A stretch of 64,000 bases of DNA from assembly GCA_905160935.1 (NCBI GenBank), contig CAJHZI010000649.1, positions 3,104,001 through 3,168,000 of the forward strand, given 5' to 3'. The notes beneath the pieces were generated by a model. It was not told the origin of the DNA. It worked only from the letters and a program-made list of their open reading frames with translations, and did no database searches. Below are positions 1 through 11,739 of the stretch, piece after piece. Source of the stretch: Enchytraeus crypticus (Eukaryota; Annelida; Clitellata; Enchytraeida; Enchytraeidae). The position numbers and the translations under genes were made by a program. Position 1 is the stretch's first letter. The number at the start of each line of letters is the position of its first letter.

Positions 1-79
1 CCTATGTTTTTGTGTGTATGTGTGTATATATTTATATGTGATGCATCTTGATCCAGTCTGTTTTTGACGAATAAAGAAA

Positions 80-82
<3 letters not shown>

Positions 83-117
<35 letters not shown>
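83..117. repeat. (AT)n microsatellite
   Basis: Uninterrupted AT dinucleotide run of about 35 bases. Confidence 0.95.
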
Positions 118-120
<3 letters not shown>

Positions 121-2180
121 TATTATATATATATACATGTATATCTCCCTCCCTCATTTTTCGTACATTCTAATCGTCTAACCATGGCATATAGGCAAAT
201 TATGCACATTAACTTGTAAGCAAATTTAGTCCTCAATTTTCCTTTTCATCTCTATATATGTATTTATTTAAAAAACATGAAAATAAAGTCCATATTGTAA
301 AAGATATATCAGTGCAAAGCATTAAGTTGACTAGAGTATCTATGGAATCCAGTGCGAGCGCTTACACCAATATGCAACTTACTCCGTCTGCAGCACGGTG
401 AATAAAAGAATCATTCAGTGTTAGTTCTCCACGATGTTTCTGAAATATTTTTATCTCAAATTATCAAGTTTATATCATTTGATATTTTTGTTGAGAGGTT
501 TTTAGTGAACACTACTTATTTTCAGAAGGGAAACTCGAAAAATCACAGTTTGCATAATTTACGCTTTCAGCTGCAGTCAGTGTTAAATTTTCTTTTACTT
601 TTTCATGAGAATAAAAGTACAAATTTACTCAACTTTCAAAATTCGCTTGAATTATTACTGAGTGTAGGTGAATTGAATTGTAATGCCCTAGGCAGAGACT
701 CCACACTGAGGACTTAGGATGTTTCTTTGTCTGTCAGCCGGATAGAGCTCTCCTCATTTGAGTCCTTCAGAGATAGCTTTATTGCGAATTGGTTGATTCA
801 ACAACATTTTGCAAAATCAAACAGGTTGTAAAACTTTTGGCATCATTGAATAAATCAGAGATAGTCGCACAACTCTAGAATTTTGATATTAACGATATGA
901 ACTATTAGAGACCATTTTATATATTTTGTTTTTCTTTTCAACATTAGCAATTTTAAAACACTAACGAATAAAAATAACTTATTATTGATTCTACTTCATC
1001 CCAGTTTTGAGTTGGTTAATGTTAACACTACACTCAGTACATGCTCCTGCTATATTTTATCAACGGAGACAACTAAACCATTTCTTTATATAACAGAACT
1101 TACCTTTTCTCTTATATCGCTTTTTACTATTGTCAGTCTTATAGGAGAAAAATATTATCAAATATAACGGAATTGGCTTTACTTCAATTCTTCCGAGCTA
1201 CTTTGAATCGAAACTTTCTTAAAAATCTTTAAACATTTGTTAAAATTTAATATTATTATTTATTTATTTAGCTAAAAAGTCAGTCACTGACTGAATTTTA
1301 AGCTGATTTTTCCTGTAAACAACTACTTTAACAATTGCATTTATTTTATGTCTATAATTAAAATCGTTAACTAAATATGGCTGAAATCCCTACTCCGGGA
1401 TGATCATAAATCCAAGCCTGGATCGGACTCGTGCGCTTGACTGTCCATGGATGCGTCATTAATCAGCTGGGAACAAGTCACCCGGAGTCGATAAGCGGAA
1501 ATGCGCCGCTTACTCTTCCAGTCGTTTCGCAGACGTTGATGGAATACCAGCTCTTCGCGCATTTACATTGAAATCTCTAGAGTTAGATGCCAAACTTCTG
1601 CCAGATGTGTGATTCAATTTTTTTTCGAATTAAAAATTGTACAATAAATGGAAGATAAGGAAATAATAAAATTTTTATGTGTAGCGCTCCACTATAATCA
1701 TATCTTAGATTTAATTTTCGTTTGTTTTCCTATTCCATTGTTAAAACTAAGAGTAATGATAAAAGGCTGAAAGCTTAGATAGACATCAGTTCTGGAGTAA
1801 CAAGAGTTAGCTGTCATAATGTTTCACGATACTCTTTCGCTATCTTCGAGAAACTCAATATCACCTCTTTCTCTACAGTGAAGAATCTCGATGTTATCTT
1901 AAATAAACAGTTAAACTTCCATGAACATATACTACTAAAACTTCACAGGCTCACATATTTCTTCCTTATGCGCAATCCTCGTCGAATGCGTCTAGATCTA
2001 TCACGTGCTTCTGTCGTTATCGATAAATGCTGCAACTCTTGTGACAAGCGGTTCAAGGAAGGAACGATTTCCATCTATTGCGCATGCGCACAAGAATCGT
2101 AATAAGAATTTTGTGTATGGAATTATGTTTTTCTAGTACGATATGTAGACATAATGTATTCAACTGTGTTCAAACAGAAG

Positions 2181-2260
2181 CCCGATAGTTTAGGGGTATA
2201 CAGCTAGGCGCTAGATCATAGGGTTCGGGTTTCTATTCTGGCTCGAGTCACTTTAAATTT
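2181..2260 (+). repeat. Possible degraded tRNA-derived SINE
   Basis: TAGTTTAGGGG at 2186-2196 fits the tRNA A-box pattern TRGYNNANNGG. GGTTCGGGTTTC about 35 bases downstream resembles a decayed B box (GGTTCRANTCC). No second copy was seen in the window, so this is tentative. Confidence 0.3.
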
Positions 2261-3963
2261 TTTAAGTTTAAGTTATTAAATTTTGTTAGTTCCTTAAGAA
2301 TATAGTTAGTTATGGCTAGAGTGAAGGGTAGGGGTTAGGATTAGGGATAGTTTAAAAAGTTAAAAATTGTAATTTTTAACTCAACATTTGCAACGTTGAC
2401 CCTGTCACACCGGTCATGGTGCATGCGCAATAGTTGGAATTTGGAAATGATTTCTTTCTCGAACCGCTTGTCTCTTGTGCAATCTAAGTTGGACTACTGC
2501 AATTCCCCTATTTTAAAATTTTAGCGCGAGTGGGATTAGTCGATGCTCACGTGTCATACCTGTTCTGAAGTTTTAGCACTGACTAGAGATGGAGCGTATC
2601 ATTTACAAGACTTATTCGCTAAATATTAGTCCATCACCACGCGAAGCAAATTTGTATGTCTAACTTGATTGCAATGGTACAGCCTTCTAAAGCTCGGTCT
2701 TTCAAATTAAGTACCATTGTCAAACCTACTGGTTTACTTGTAGATTACCTACAGGATGTAATCTATCTAATCGCTCCTAAACCTACATTTTCTGTCTCTA
2801 TTCCATTGAGTGTCCATGAGTTGCGACCAGTTTTTGAAGTTCCTTTTCATTAATTATCTATTTTTGTATTTAGGGATTGGCTCTTTTCCGTTTCCATATT
2901 TATTTAATAAATCAAAGGAATCGAGTGCAATGGGTATAATTGATAGCACTTACTAAGAACAAATGCTGTCAGAATATTAATTTATTTATTTAAAATTTCG
3001 ATTTGCATAGCAAGCATACAATATTGGAATATGTAAACTGAGACAACCAAGATGCTAATGAAGTGATGCATGGTAATGATTACTTTATTTCCTATAAAAC
3101 TTAATCGATTATATAAAAATGGTTAGACCTCATAGATTGTGTGAGAAATATTTTGCTTAAATTATTAAAACCGTGACAATTAACTTTTAATTATTTAGTT
3201 ATATATATATATATATATATCTAGTTATCTATCTCTCTTATAATTAGACTGTGTTATGTTTTCAAACCATCTTCACCGCTGTTACAGGCTAATAATAGTT
3301 AGCATAAAGACCTACAGCTGCTCGCTTTGTGTAAAAGTGATTAAAAAGTTCTTTCCCCTATCTAATTACTTATCACTTAGATCTTATAGAACTTACATGT
3401 ACTTATCACAGCTCACTGGAGTAAAACATCCTGCACGTGTAGCTGCAGCTGTCCCTTCATAACCAAATGTCGCTGCTCGTTTTTATTAGAAATCTTTGAG
3501 TATTTAAATTCAAACTTCGTTGAAATCAAACCTACTTGTCACATTAATTTAATTCTTTTAAGTGATCGATGGACGTAGATTGCGTCCTATCTTATTAACA
3601 CCGAGTCAAAATGTATTCTGTCAGCTTCAACATACCTTCTCTCTTAGTCATTCTCTCTCTCTCTTTCTTTTACTCTTTCCATTTCTCTTTTCTCTCTCTA
3701 TCCTCACTGTCAAAGCTGAATTCCAAAAGAATTGTCCAATTGTTATGAATATAAACATATTTTCACCTGCATTCTTTACCGAATAAAATATTAGGTAATA
3801 TTATACGTATCTGTGTCATTATTTTAAAAACATTTAGTATTATAAAGTACGTTCAAGCACGAACGTACTACATTCTACTGACTGAAACTGCTCTAACCAA
3901 GATCCACATTGAACTCGTAGAGCCATTGACCCACAGCAAGTAACTGCCCTTGTTCTTATACTG

Positions 3964-4092
3964 GCTGGAGCCAGTGGCGATGTCGGTAAGATATTCGACC
4001 GCAGATCAGTATGTGCGGGGTTCAAATCCTGGGCTTGTCCGGCACTGACGTAGCTTCCGAGTGAGGAAACTGACGTTAACGTTAGCTCTACC
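3964..4092 (+). mobile_element. SINE family A, copy 1
   Basis: tRNA-derived SINE. A tRNA-like head starts near GGAGCCAGTGGCGATG, followed by a perfect Pol III B box GGTTCAAATCC (4019-4029). The 3' tail, GAGTGAGGAAACTGACGTT, resembles the end of the L2-like LINE at 26733-27442. Other clear copies lie at 30460, 46508, 49631, 54451, 56125 and 63461. A LINE reverse-transcriptase relic starts directly downstream. Confidence 0.75.
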
Positions 4093-4097
4093 AGCTT

Positions 4098-4540
4098 TTC
4101 TATTGATATTTACGTTGCCTTTGACACGATTAACTACGACATTCCTATCTAGACTTAATTCTTGTCTCGTAATCTCTGACAAGGCTCATTGCCCACTCTA
4201 GTCATAGGGTACCTCTCACAGCGCCCTCAACCTGTAACTATAGATCAAACTCTATCACAGTCCTACTGTCTAACTTGTGGGTGTCTCAGGGTTTCGTGAT
4301 CAGTTTCCTCCTTTTCACATTCCATACCATTCCCTTAAGCCAATTGTTAACTGAATCATCATCGATATTTCACTTTTATGTTGATGATACCCAGATTTAC
4401 ATCTAGTTTTCTGTGCCGATTCTTTTTATGCTCTGCCCAAGCTAATGTCTTCTCTTTACGTCCATTTCCGGTTTTGCGCTAATCGCCTTCTTGTCAATCC
4501 AAAGATTGAATACCTTACAAAACTGTTCATAACTTCTCAT
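4098..4540 (+). pseudogene. L2/CR1-type LINE reverse transcriptase relic
   Basis: Degenerate plus-strand RT fragment read across several frames. AFDTINYDIP near 4120 matches RT motif A of L2/CR1 LINEs (AFDTIDHD type). HFYVDDTQIYI at 4371-4403 is the catalytic YxDD motif, and a decayed RLLVNPKIEYL follows. Stops and frameshifts interrupt it, so it is not functional. It is 5'- and 3'-truncated and directly abuts SINE copy A1. The family assignment rests on the RT motifs only. Confidence 0.75.
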
Positions 4541-4977
4541 TCGCACTACACAGCATCATGACAGTGCCTTGTGGCTATATATCAGACGTTAAATTCTTGT
4601 TTACTGATTGATTGCCTGGATTTCAATCATACGCAATGATTAAATCAATTATATAATGCTATGATTAATCTTTCATATTAGCTTCGTAATGATTCGTCAA
4701 GCATTAATTTCATGCATTGAAACTTCATAAGATCTTTGCATAAACGAAGAGCCTTCGTTTCCAGAAGTTAAAATGTTAATCCAAAAGAAGAGCCCAGGCG
4801 ATATTTGTTGTTTCAAATTATAAAAAAACTAAACTACATGACCATGTATTTGTAACTATAAACACGACAACCATTCGAAACTCTTCAGCTTATATACTAA
4901 TAGCTTTTCCGTACGTAAAATCATAAAATCATAAAATAATAATTCTATATTGCGAAATATAAAAAGCAAAAATAGTA

Positions 4978-5110
4978 GGAGTTTAACGTCAGTTTCCTGT
5001 TCGATAACATATCGCAAGACGGCGGGCTCTGTATTTAAACCCTGCACTGTACGCTGTCGAACAACATGTGTGCCAACAAGCCACCAGCTCAGCCCTCGGT
5101 CAAATAACAC
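4978..5110 (-). mobile_element. SINE family A-related, divergent copy
   Basis: Reverse-complement copy with the diagnostic tail (GTTTAACGTCAGTTTCCT on the + strand) and a decayed B box (ATTTAAACCC on +). It is much more diverged than the other family A copies. Confidence 0.5.
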
Positions 5111-6822
5111 TCATAATTATATCGCTCGTCTATCCTCTACTTTCAGCACTTCCTCTAAATTACGAGCCCATAACTATAAATGGAAAATTCAGTTGCAAAA
5201 GCTCGACTCCGCTTATTTCTTTCGTCCTTCGCACTATATCAATTCATATTAGTCCCCGTCGTATTAAAATTTGCAGAAGCATCCTGGACTGGTTATAACG
5301 GATCATAGATGCTTTTTTAGCTACCAAGGCTTTGAACTTCCGAGGACATGATCTACGGTTATTTCCAAGGATATTTTATATATCTGGACTGGCTACTATT
5401 TGCCAAAGCTTGGAGCCTGCATGGTTTCTGTTTACAACTACAATAGGCCCATGCGTCACTGCTTTGTCTTTGCACGCATTGTTAGCATATACATGTAATG
5501 CGTAGAATGTACCATGTACCTATCCTATAATATACACCTGAGGTGTTTTACGATATGATAGTTGTTATATCAGGCCTATTTATAAAATACAAAAAACACT
5601 CATTATGTCTGATCAATAGAAAATCCTTGGTTGTTTTTCCTTTATTCACATTCCAAACACTCTATGTAACCTTACATAATTTTTGAGCAGTACGAAAAGA
5701 AATGCGATCTAAGATGGGTCAACATTACTTAGACGCAGATATTATCAAACATAGATTCTACATTAGGTCTAAATCTTACAGTTTCTGACTAAACAGCCTA
5801 AGAAACAAGATAAATATTGGGGCACCCATCACCCGCCCCCCGCCCTCTCTCATCCAGTCGGCCCAGGACTGGCTTTGTCCCAGCTCAGGCTATGAGGGTT
5901 TTACGAGCCGGAACGACGCTATCGACCCAGTTTTCATCAAAACTCTCCCGTGTATCTGGACGCCCTGGTAATCCTCTGCTGCTAAACGAGTCTATTTTTA
6001 TTCGGGATTGAAAAGCACCGATTTTTTAAATAAAAAGTTCGAGAAGAAGCATCATTGAATTGAAACCAACGCGTTTGGTATATCCCAGCCTAGTATACCG
6101 GATGAAGCACTAACTATTTTCTGCATACTCTTCTGCAGAAACATAAAATAACCCCGTGAAATTCCTTCATTGCATAAAGTATATTTAAGTTTTACGAAAC
6201 CATATTGACTGACCTGGGTTCAAAGCCCAGGTCAGTTAAGTAATGATGGATATCCCCTTGGGCCCATGGATGGTTAGTCGTGTATCTTAGATTGCTGCTG
6301 ATTGGAGCTATCAATAGCAAAGATATGATTAACCATGGAAAGGATTAATAATAACCTGCCAGGAACCTGTAAAGCGGTCTCGAAGACCGGACACTGGCCA
6401 TGACACCGCTATAGAAATTGTCGGAGGTTATTATTACTATTATTATTATTATTATTATTACTATTTTTATATATTTACTGTATTCATATTAATTACACTT
6501 TTTATATATTTTAAAACTTTAATAAAACTTCAAACTGAAGCACTCTATTTCTTTTTGTACTAGAAATACAAATTAATTGCCTTCCACAAATTACCAGTAG
6601 TAGTTTTATTTCGGGTTAAAATAAAAATAAAAATAGTAAATATTACAATAAAAACAATAATATTAATATAATAATAATAAATAGTAATAATGATAGTAAT
6701 AATAAATAAATCCGGTCAGGCGCCCCACACAGTGACGTCACCACTGGTCTTCCATCCTCATCTTAGAGTCCGTTTGTCTTTCAGTGTGAGGGATCAAGTA
6801 TGGATCTAAGACCCCCCAGTAG
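5111..6822. other. Non-coding region before the foldback block
   Basis: No gene was recognised. A GC-richer stretch at 5817-6011 stays open, but its translation is low-complexity and unrecognised. An 11-bp perfect hairpin lies at 6208-6236 and an ATT microsatellite at about 6423-6461. AATA-rich sequence precedes the inverted-repeat block. Confidence 0.5.
6208..6236. repeat. Perfect 11-bp hairpin
   Basis: ACTGACCTGGG (6208-6218) and CCCAGGTCAGT (6226-6236) are perfect reverse complements around a TTCAAAG loop. The shape resembles a tRNA T-arm, but no complete tRNA can be folded around it. Confidence 0.85.
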
Positions 6823-7479
6823 AATAGAGTAGTCTTACTTTCCTTAAATTGACCTTTGACCCCTAAGTGCATTAGTGAATCAAGCGCTGACCTAGTTAAT
6901 CCGCCCACACGTATGCTTGCCCGTACTAATTAGCCCGAAGTATTAGTGGATGTATGCGTCACGTGTGCACTAAAGTGGATGTTACTAATTAGCCAGAGCA
7001 ATCAGTTGAGCGATTGTCCTCGTTAAGTACGTCATGTGACAACCAGATGTTACTAATTAGCCCGATGTGAACACTTATGTGGTTGTTAGTAATTAGCCCG
7101 AAATATCAGTAGAGCAATTGTAAGTAGGTCAAACTATTTTTTGACAAACTAAATGATTCATTGTTATTAAGAGGAGCAGGGGCTTCTCACCAGATGATTC
7201 ACTATAAATATATTCAATAATTAAACTATTCATCCTGACTAAGTAGGTCAAAGTTGTAGAAAAACTGAAAATACGATTAAACTTGCATGAATCATTCATT
7301 CGCACAAATGTTTTCAATCTAATCGTCATGGCAGCTATTCAAATAAGGTATTATTTTATAACTTTTGCCTTTACTGTATTATTTTATTGTAATTCTTTTA
7401 CGAGTTACTGATCTTGTACAAATAATTTAACTGTTCGAAATAATTTGTCGCCTTTGTAATAATATTTTTATTTGTTTTA

Positions 7480-7690
7480 AACACACCTTCTTAATTTTAA
7501 ACTAGATAAAAACACACCCTCAAAGTGTTGTACTAGATAAAAACACATTCTCCTAATTCTCTAGTTGATAAAATCGCGCCCACATAATTTCAATCTTAAT
7601 AGAAACACGCCCTCATAATTTTAAACTTGATAAAAACAAATCCTAATAATTCTCAAGTTGATAAAACACACCCCCTAATTTCTAATTGAC
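7480..7690 (-). repeat. Tandem array of ~30-bp units in the left arm
   Basis: Roughly seven degenerate units on the minus strand of the form CTAGTTTAAAATTA followed by a GGGNGTGTTTTTAT-like run. The same unit is expanded at 11100-11730 in the opposite orientation. Confidence 0.7.
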
Positions 7691-7754
7691 CCGAAGAAAC
7701 AGAGCGCTCAGTAGATCATATGACTATAGCACTGAAACTTATTGTTCATAAATT

Positions 7755-7800
7755 TGTTTGATATAAAAGAGATGGCTCCCTGCACACACTATAAAAACCA
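7755..7800 (+). promoter_or_regulatory. Candidate TATA-box promoter
   Basis: TATAAAAG at 7762-7769 and TATAAAAA at 7790-7797 lie about 85-120 bases upstream of the ATG at 7881. The spacing suits a Pol II promoter with a short 5' UTR. Support is sequence only. Confidence 0.4.
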
Positions 7801-7880
7801 CAAACATTCTAACTAGAGGTCATTCGCAAAGTTACCTTCCAAAGATTCTCTATCTACAGTAGTGAAACTAACTTAGCATT

Positions 7881-8070
7881 ATGTCTACGTATCTGTCTGC
7901 TGATGACGTGGATGCTTTCGAAGAGTTCATGGCTGTTCTCAAACGCTACGAAGAGGTATGTAGAATTTTTAAATATACTTTTCAATGAATTTAAAATCAA
8001 ATTGACTATAAATTATATATAATTTTTTAACTTATAGAATTTAATATCAACCATGAATGATATAATAAAG
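7881..8070 (+). CDS. Candidate 5' exons of an unrecognised gene inside the inverted repeat
   Basis: Not recognised as any family. ATG at 7881 opens 25 codons with balanced, coding-like composition in very AT-rich surroundings, reading MSTYLSADDVDAFEEF then MAVLKRYEE, and ending at a good donor (GAG|GTATGT, 7956). A TTAACTTATAG acceptor at 8037 would start a second in-frame exon of 11 codons (8038-8070, NLISTMNDIIK) ending AAG|GTTTAA. The predicted peptide is acidic and probably helical. No later exons were found. The inner right arm keeps the exon-intron junction but has lost the promoter and start. It may be the element's own gene, a captured cellular first exon, or spurious. Confidence is low because only 36 residues are visible. 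Confidence 0.35.
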
Positions 8071-8179
8071 GTTTAATGCTTGCTTCCTTTACTATGAAGG
8101 ATAAATACTGGATAATATATTTCCTAAATATATTTAAATCTATTCGTATGTGTGACAAAATATTATTTAAAAGTTTTAG

Positions 8180-8977
8180 AAATTCTATAAGTTAAAAAAT
8201 TATATATAATTTATAGTCAATTTAATTTTAAATTCATTGAAAAGTATATTTAAAAATTCTACATACCTCTTCGTAGCGTTTGTTTTTATCTAGTTTAAAA
8301 TTAAGAAGGTGTATTTAAAGCAAATAAAAATATTATTACAAAGGCGACAAATTATTTCGAACAGTTAAATTATTTGTACAATTTTAGCAACTCGTAAAAC
8401 AATTACAATAAACTAATACTGTAAAGGCAAAAGTTATAAAATAATGCCTTATTTGAATAGCAGCCAGGACGATTAGGTTGAAAACATTTGTGCGAATGAA
8501 TGATTGATGCAAGTTTAATCGTATCTTCAGTTTTTCTACAACTTTGACCTACTTAGTCAGGATGGAATAGTTTAATTATTGAATATATTTATAGTGAATC
8601 ATCTGGTGAGAAGCCCCTGCTCCTCTTAATAACAATGAATCATTTAGTTTGTCAAAAAATAGTTTGACCTACTTACAATTGCTCTACTGATATTTTGGGG
8701 TAATTACTAACACCCACATAAGTGTTCACATCGGGCTAATTAGTAACATCTGGTTGTCACATGACGTACTTAACGAGGACAATCGCTCAACTGATTGCTC
8801 TGGCTAATTAGTAACATCCACTTTAGCAGAAGTGACGCATGCATCCACTAATACTTCGGGCTAATTAGTACGGGCAAGCATACGTGTGGGCGGATTAACT
8901 AGGTCAGCGCTTGATTCACTAATGCACTTAGGGGTCAAAGGTCAATTTAAGGAAGGTAAGACTACTCTATTCTACTA
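8180..8977 (-). repeat. Inner right inverted-repeat arm
   Basis: Near-identical reverse complement of the left arm. It runs from AAATTCTATAAG (8180) through the decayed exon junction (CCTCTTCGTAGCG), the TAATTAGCC motifs and ACTACTCTATTCTACT (ending about 8977). A deletion relative to the left arm removed the segment corresponding to 7501-7938. About 140 bases separate the two arms. Confidence 0.85.
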
Positions 8978-9947
8978 GAGTTATGCACGGAGACGACGCA
9001 TTTGGCGTTTAACTTGATAATTTACGTTTAATAACTATAACGAATGATTGAGCGCTACAGAATTGAGAGGGCATGAGGATGAGTGTTAGTGACTTGAGAG
9101 GGACCTTTGGAGGAGTGCAACATGGTTAAGAGAGGCACGAGAGATTGGTAAAATTGTTTCATGGAACGAAACTAGGGAAGAGTGGATAGCTTAGTTTGAC
9201 AAGAGAATTACGACAAAGGTAAAAACATGTTCCGATTTGGAATATAGAGTTTTAAAATACATGGAGAGAGTGAGAGAGAGAGAGAGAGAGTAAGAGAGAG
9301 TAGGAGAGAGGTAGAATTGTTTGACGGAACGTGATTATGAAAGAGAAAATAGCTTAGTTTGATATGCAAAATATGTGAAATGGTAAAATAATGTAGCAAT
9401 TTGGAAGAATGACATAAGGTAGGCTACATATTCTAGACAAATAGTGACTACGTATTTTTACATTTAAGTTACTTATTTACGTTTGTTAAATAATTATAGA
9501 TATTAGAGACTACATATTTTCTTTTAAATTGCTATTTTCCCTTTTTGTTTACATAATTATACACGCATAGACTATATATTTGCCGTTCTATTTACTTTTA
9601 CTTCACATAATTATAACCTATGGAGGAATGCTACACAATTGTGGAAAGTATGGAGACAGGTAGAGTTATACACGGAGACGACGTATTTTGCGTTTAACTT
9701 GATAATTGACTTTTAATAACTATAACGAATGAGGGAGCGCTACAGAATGGAGAGGGAATGAGGATGAGTGTTAATGACTTGAGAAGGACCTATGGAGGAG
9801 CGCAACATGGTTAAGAGAGGCACGAGAGATTGGTAAAATTGTTTCATGGAACGAAACTAGGGAAGAGTGGATAGCTTAGTTTGACAAGAAAAATTACGAT
9901 TAAGGTAAACACATGTTCCGATTTGGAAGATAGAGATTTGAGGAACA

Positions 9948-9999
<52 letters not shown>

Positions 10000-10075
10000 G
10001 AGACAGGTAGAACTGTTTACGAAAAGTGGTTATTGAAAGGAAGATAGGTAATTTTTGACATGAAAACATATGACA
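8976..10075 (+). repeat. Direct duplication with ~685-bp period
   Basis: The segment starting TAGAGTTATGCACGGAGACG (8976) recurs at 9661 as TAGAGTTATACACGGAGACG. About 330 bases are highly similar, including GGCACGAGAGATTGGTAAAA and CGAAACTAGGGAAGAGTGG. Both copies end in a GA microsatellite followed by a similar, more diverged GTAGAATTGTTT / GTAGAACTGTTT region. There is no coding signal. Confidence 0.85.
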
Positions 10076-10339
10076 ACAGTCATGTATTAATTAGGAGAAT
10101 GGCTTACCAGATGGAAGCAGGCAAGTAAAGAATGCTTAAACAATGATAAATGGGTTAAGAGATTAAATGAAGACAAAAGTGTGCATTTAGGATGAAAAGA
10201 AGTTCTGAGATGGTTTGCTAAAAGAAGGAATTAAAAGAATACAGCAGGGTTTTGGACAGAAGATTTATGTGTTATGCTGGTGCCATTAGACAGCTAAGAG
10301 ATAACAATTTAAAAAGTGTACAAGTATAGTGTAGAAAGT

Positions 10340-10643
10340 ATGCTAGTAGGAAATTTAAAATACATATATTGATGAAGAAAAGAAGGATGAGGATTGAAGA
10401 TTTAGATATTAAGGACCTGGCATTATACACTTAGGAGAAAAAAATTACAAAATAAGCATGTATAGGGCAGAAATAAGTTTACTAGGATGCGCAAGATACA
10501 TGTACATATATTGAGCTTGAAGAGTGTTGTGATTTAAGAGTTTAGTGTAATGGATCTGTTACTAGGCAGGTATAACGAAGGAATGTAGAAAAATTAAGAA
10601 AGTATGCATCTACTGGGAGGAAAAGACTGTACTAGGATGCACG

Positions 10644-10712
<69 letters not shown>

Positions 10713-11010
10713 GAAGAAATATAGAAATTTTAGTAAGTGTGCATGTAATGTGAGAAAAATACGCTAGTAGGATGTGAAAAATTCGTAGATTGAGAAGAAA
10801 CGAGGGTTGCATACTTACGATTTAGGTGCTAAGGGTCTGGCATTAGACACTTAGAGAGAAAAATTTAAGAATGTATGCAAGCAAAGGACAGAAATTATAC
10901 CTAATAGGATGCGCAAGATATATGCATTGAGCAGAAACAAGGGTTGAGATTGAAAATGTCGGTCTCATAGACCTGCCATTAGGCATATAGGGAGAAGACA
11001 GCAGCTATGA
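10340..11010. repeat. Degenerate tandem repeats with (AT)n insertion
   Basis: Recurring blocks TAGGATGCGCAAGATA, CCTGGCATTAGACACTTAG and GAAACGAGGGTTG appear at variable spacing, consistent with an old tandem array. An (AT)n run interrupts it at 10648-10709. No ORF of note. Confidence 0.6.
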
Positions 11011-11099
11011 AATAAAATGTATTTTTCACAACTATGGGGTTATGACTACAGAAATAACAACACGCTTAGGAGCATGTGGGGGAAAAGCACACTGTGTTA

Positions 11100-11730
11100 A
11101 ATTATAGCAGAGTGTTTTTATCAACTAGAATATTAAGAGGACGTATTTCTATTAAGTTTAAAATTACGAGGGCGAGATATTATCAACTAGAGAATTATAA
11201 GGATGTGCTATTACCAAGTTTAAAATTATGAGGGCGTGTTTCTATTAAGTTTAAAATTACGAGGCGTGATTTTATCATCTAGAGAATTATGAGGATGGGT
11301 TTTTTACCAAGTCTAAAATTATGAAGGTGTGTTTAAATAAACTAAACTTATTATGAGGACATGTTTTTAACTAGTACAACATTAGGAGGGCGTGTCTTTA
11401 TCAAGTTTAAAATTACAAGGGTATGTTTAAATCAACTAAAATAAGTACGAGGACGTGTTTTTTCAACTAAAAAGGTATGATGACGTGTTTTTATAAAGTT
11501 TCAAATTAAGAAGACACACTTTTAAAACGTTTAAAACTATGAAGAAGTGAATTTATCAACTAGGGAATTATGAGGATGGGTTGTTTATCAAGTTTATAAT
11601 TATCAGGGCGTTTTTTATATCAAGTTTAAAGTTACGAGGGTTTGTTTACTTCAACTACAATAATTATGAGGACGTGTTTTTATCTAGTTTAAAATTACGA
11701 GGGTGTGTTTAAATCCACTAAAAATATTAT
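11100..11730 (+). repeat. Expanded ~30-bp tandem array in the outer right arm
   Basis: About twenty degenerate units of the type TTTTTATCAAGTTTAAAATT plus ACGAGGGCGTG. Homologous to the shorter array at 7480-7690 but inverted relative to it, so array length differs between arms. Confidence 0.75.
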
Positions 11731-11739
11731 TATAAAGGG

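Larger units (their letters stand above)
1..3960. other. Non-coding AT-rich region
   Basis: I see no supportable gene here. Open frames are short, AT-rich and lack recognisable motifs or paired splice sites. It holds (AT)n runs at 83-117 and 3208-3226, a CT-rich run near 3650-3700, and one weak tRNA-like SINE candidate near 2181-2260. A GC-richer patch at 1395-1515 has no coding signal that I recognise. Confidence 0.6.
6823..8042 (+). repeat. Left inverted-repeat arm
   Basis: The reverse complement occurs at 8180-8977, with most of 7501-7938 missing from that partner. Four TAATTAGCC-type motifs occur at about 6926, 6985, 7053 and 7089. This is the only arm that keeps the TATA box and first exon at 7762-7955. 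Confidence 0.85.

Noticed and set aside
1395-1515. GC-richer patch as a possible exon
   Set aside because: No long frame, no splice pair and no recognisable motif.
2320-2350. Telomere-like GGGTTAGGATTAGGG-type sequence
   Set aside because: Only one short degenerate stretch; no array.
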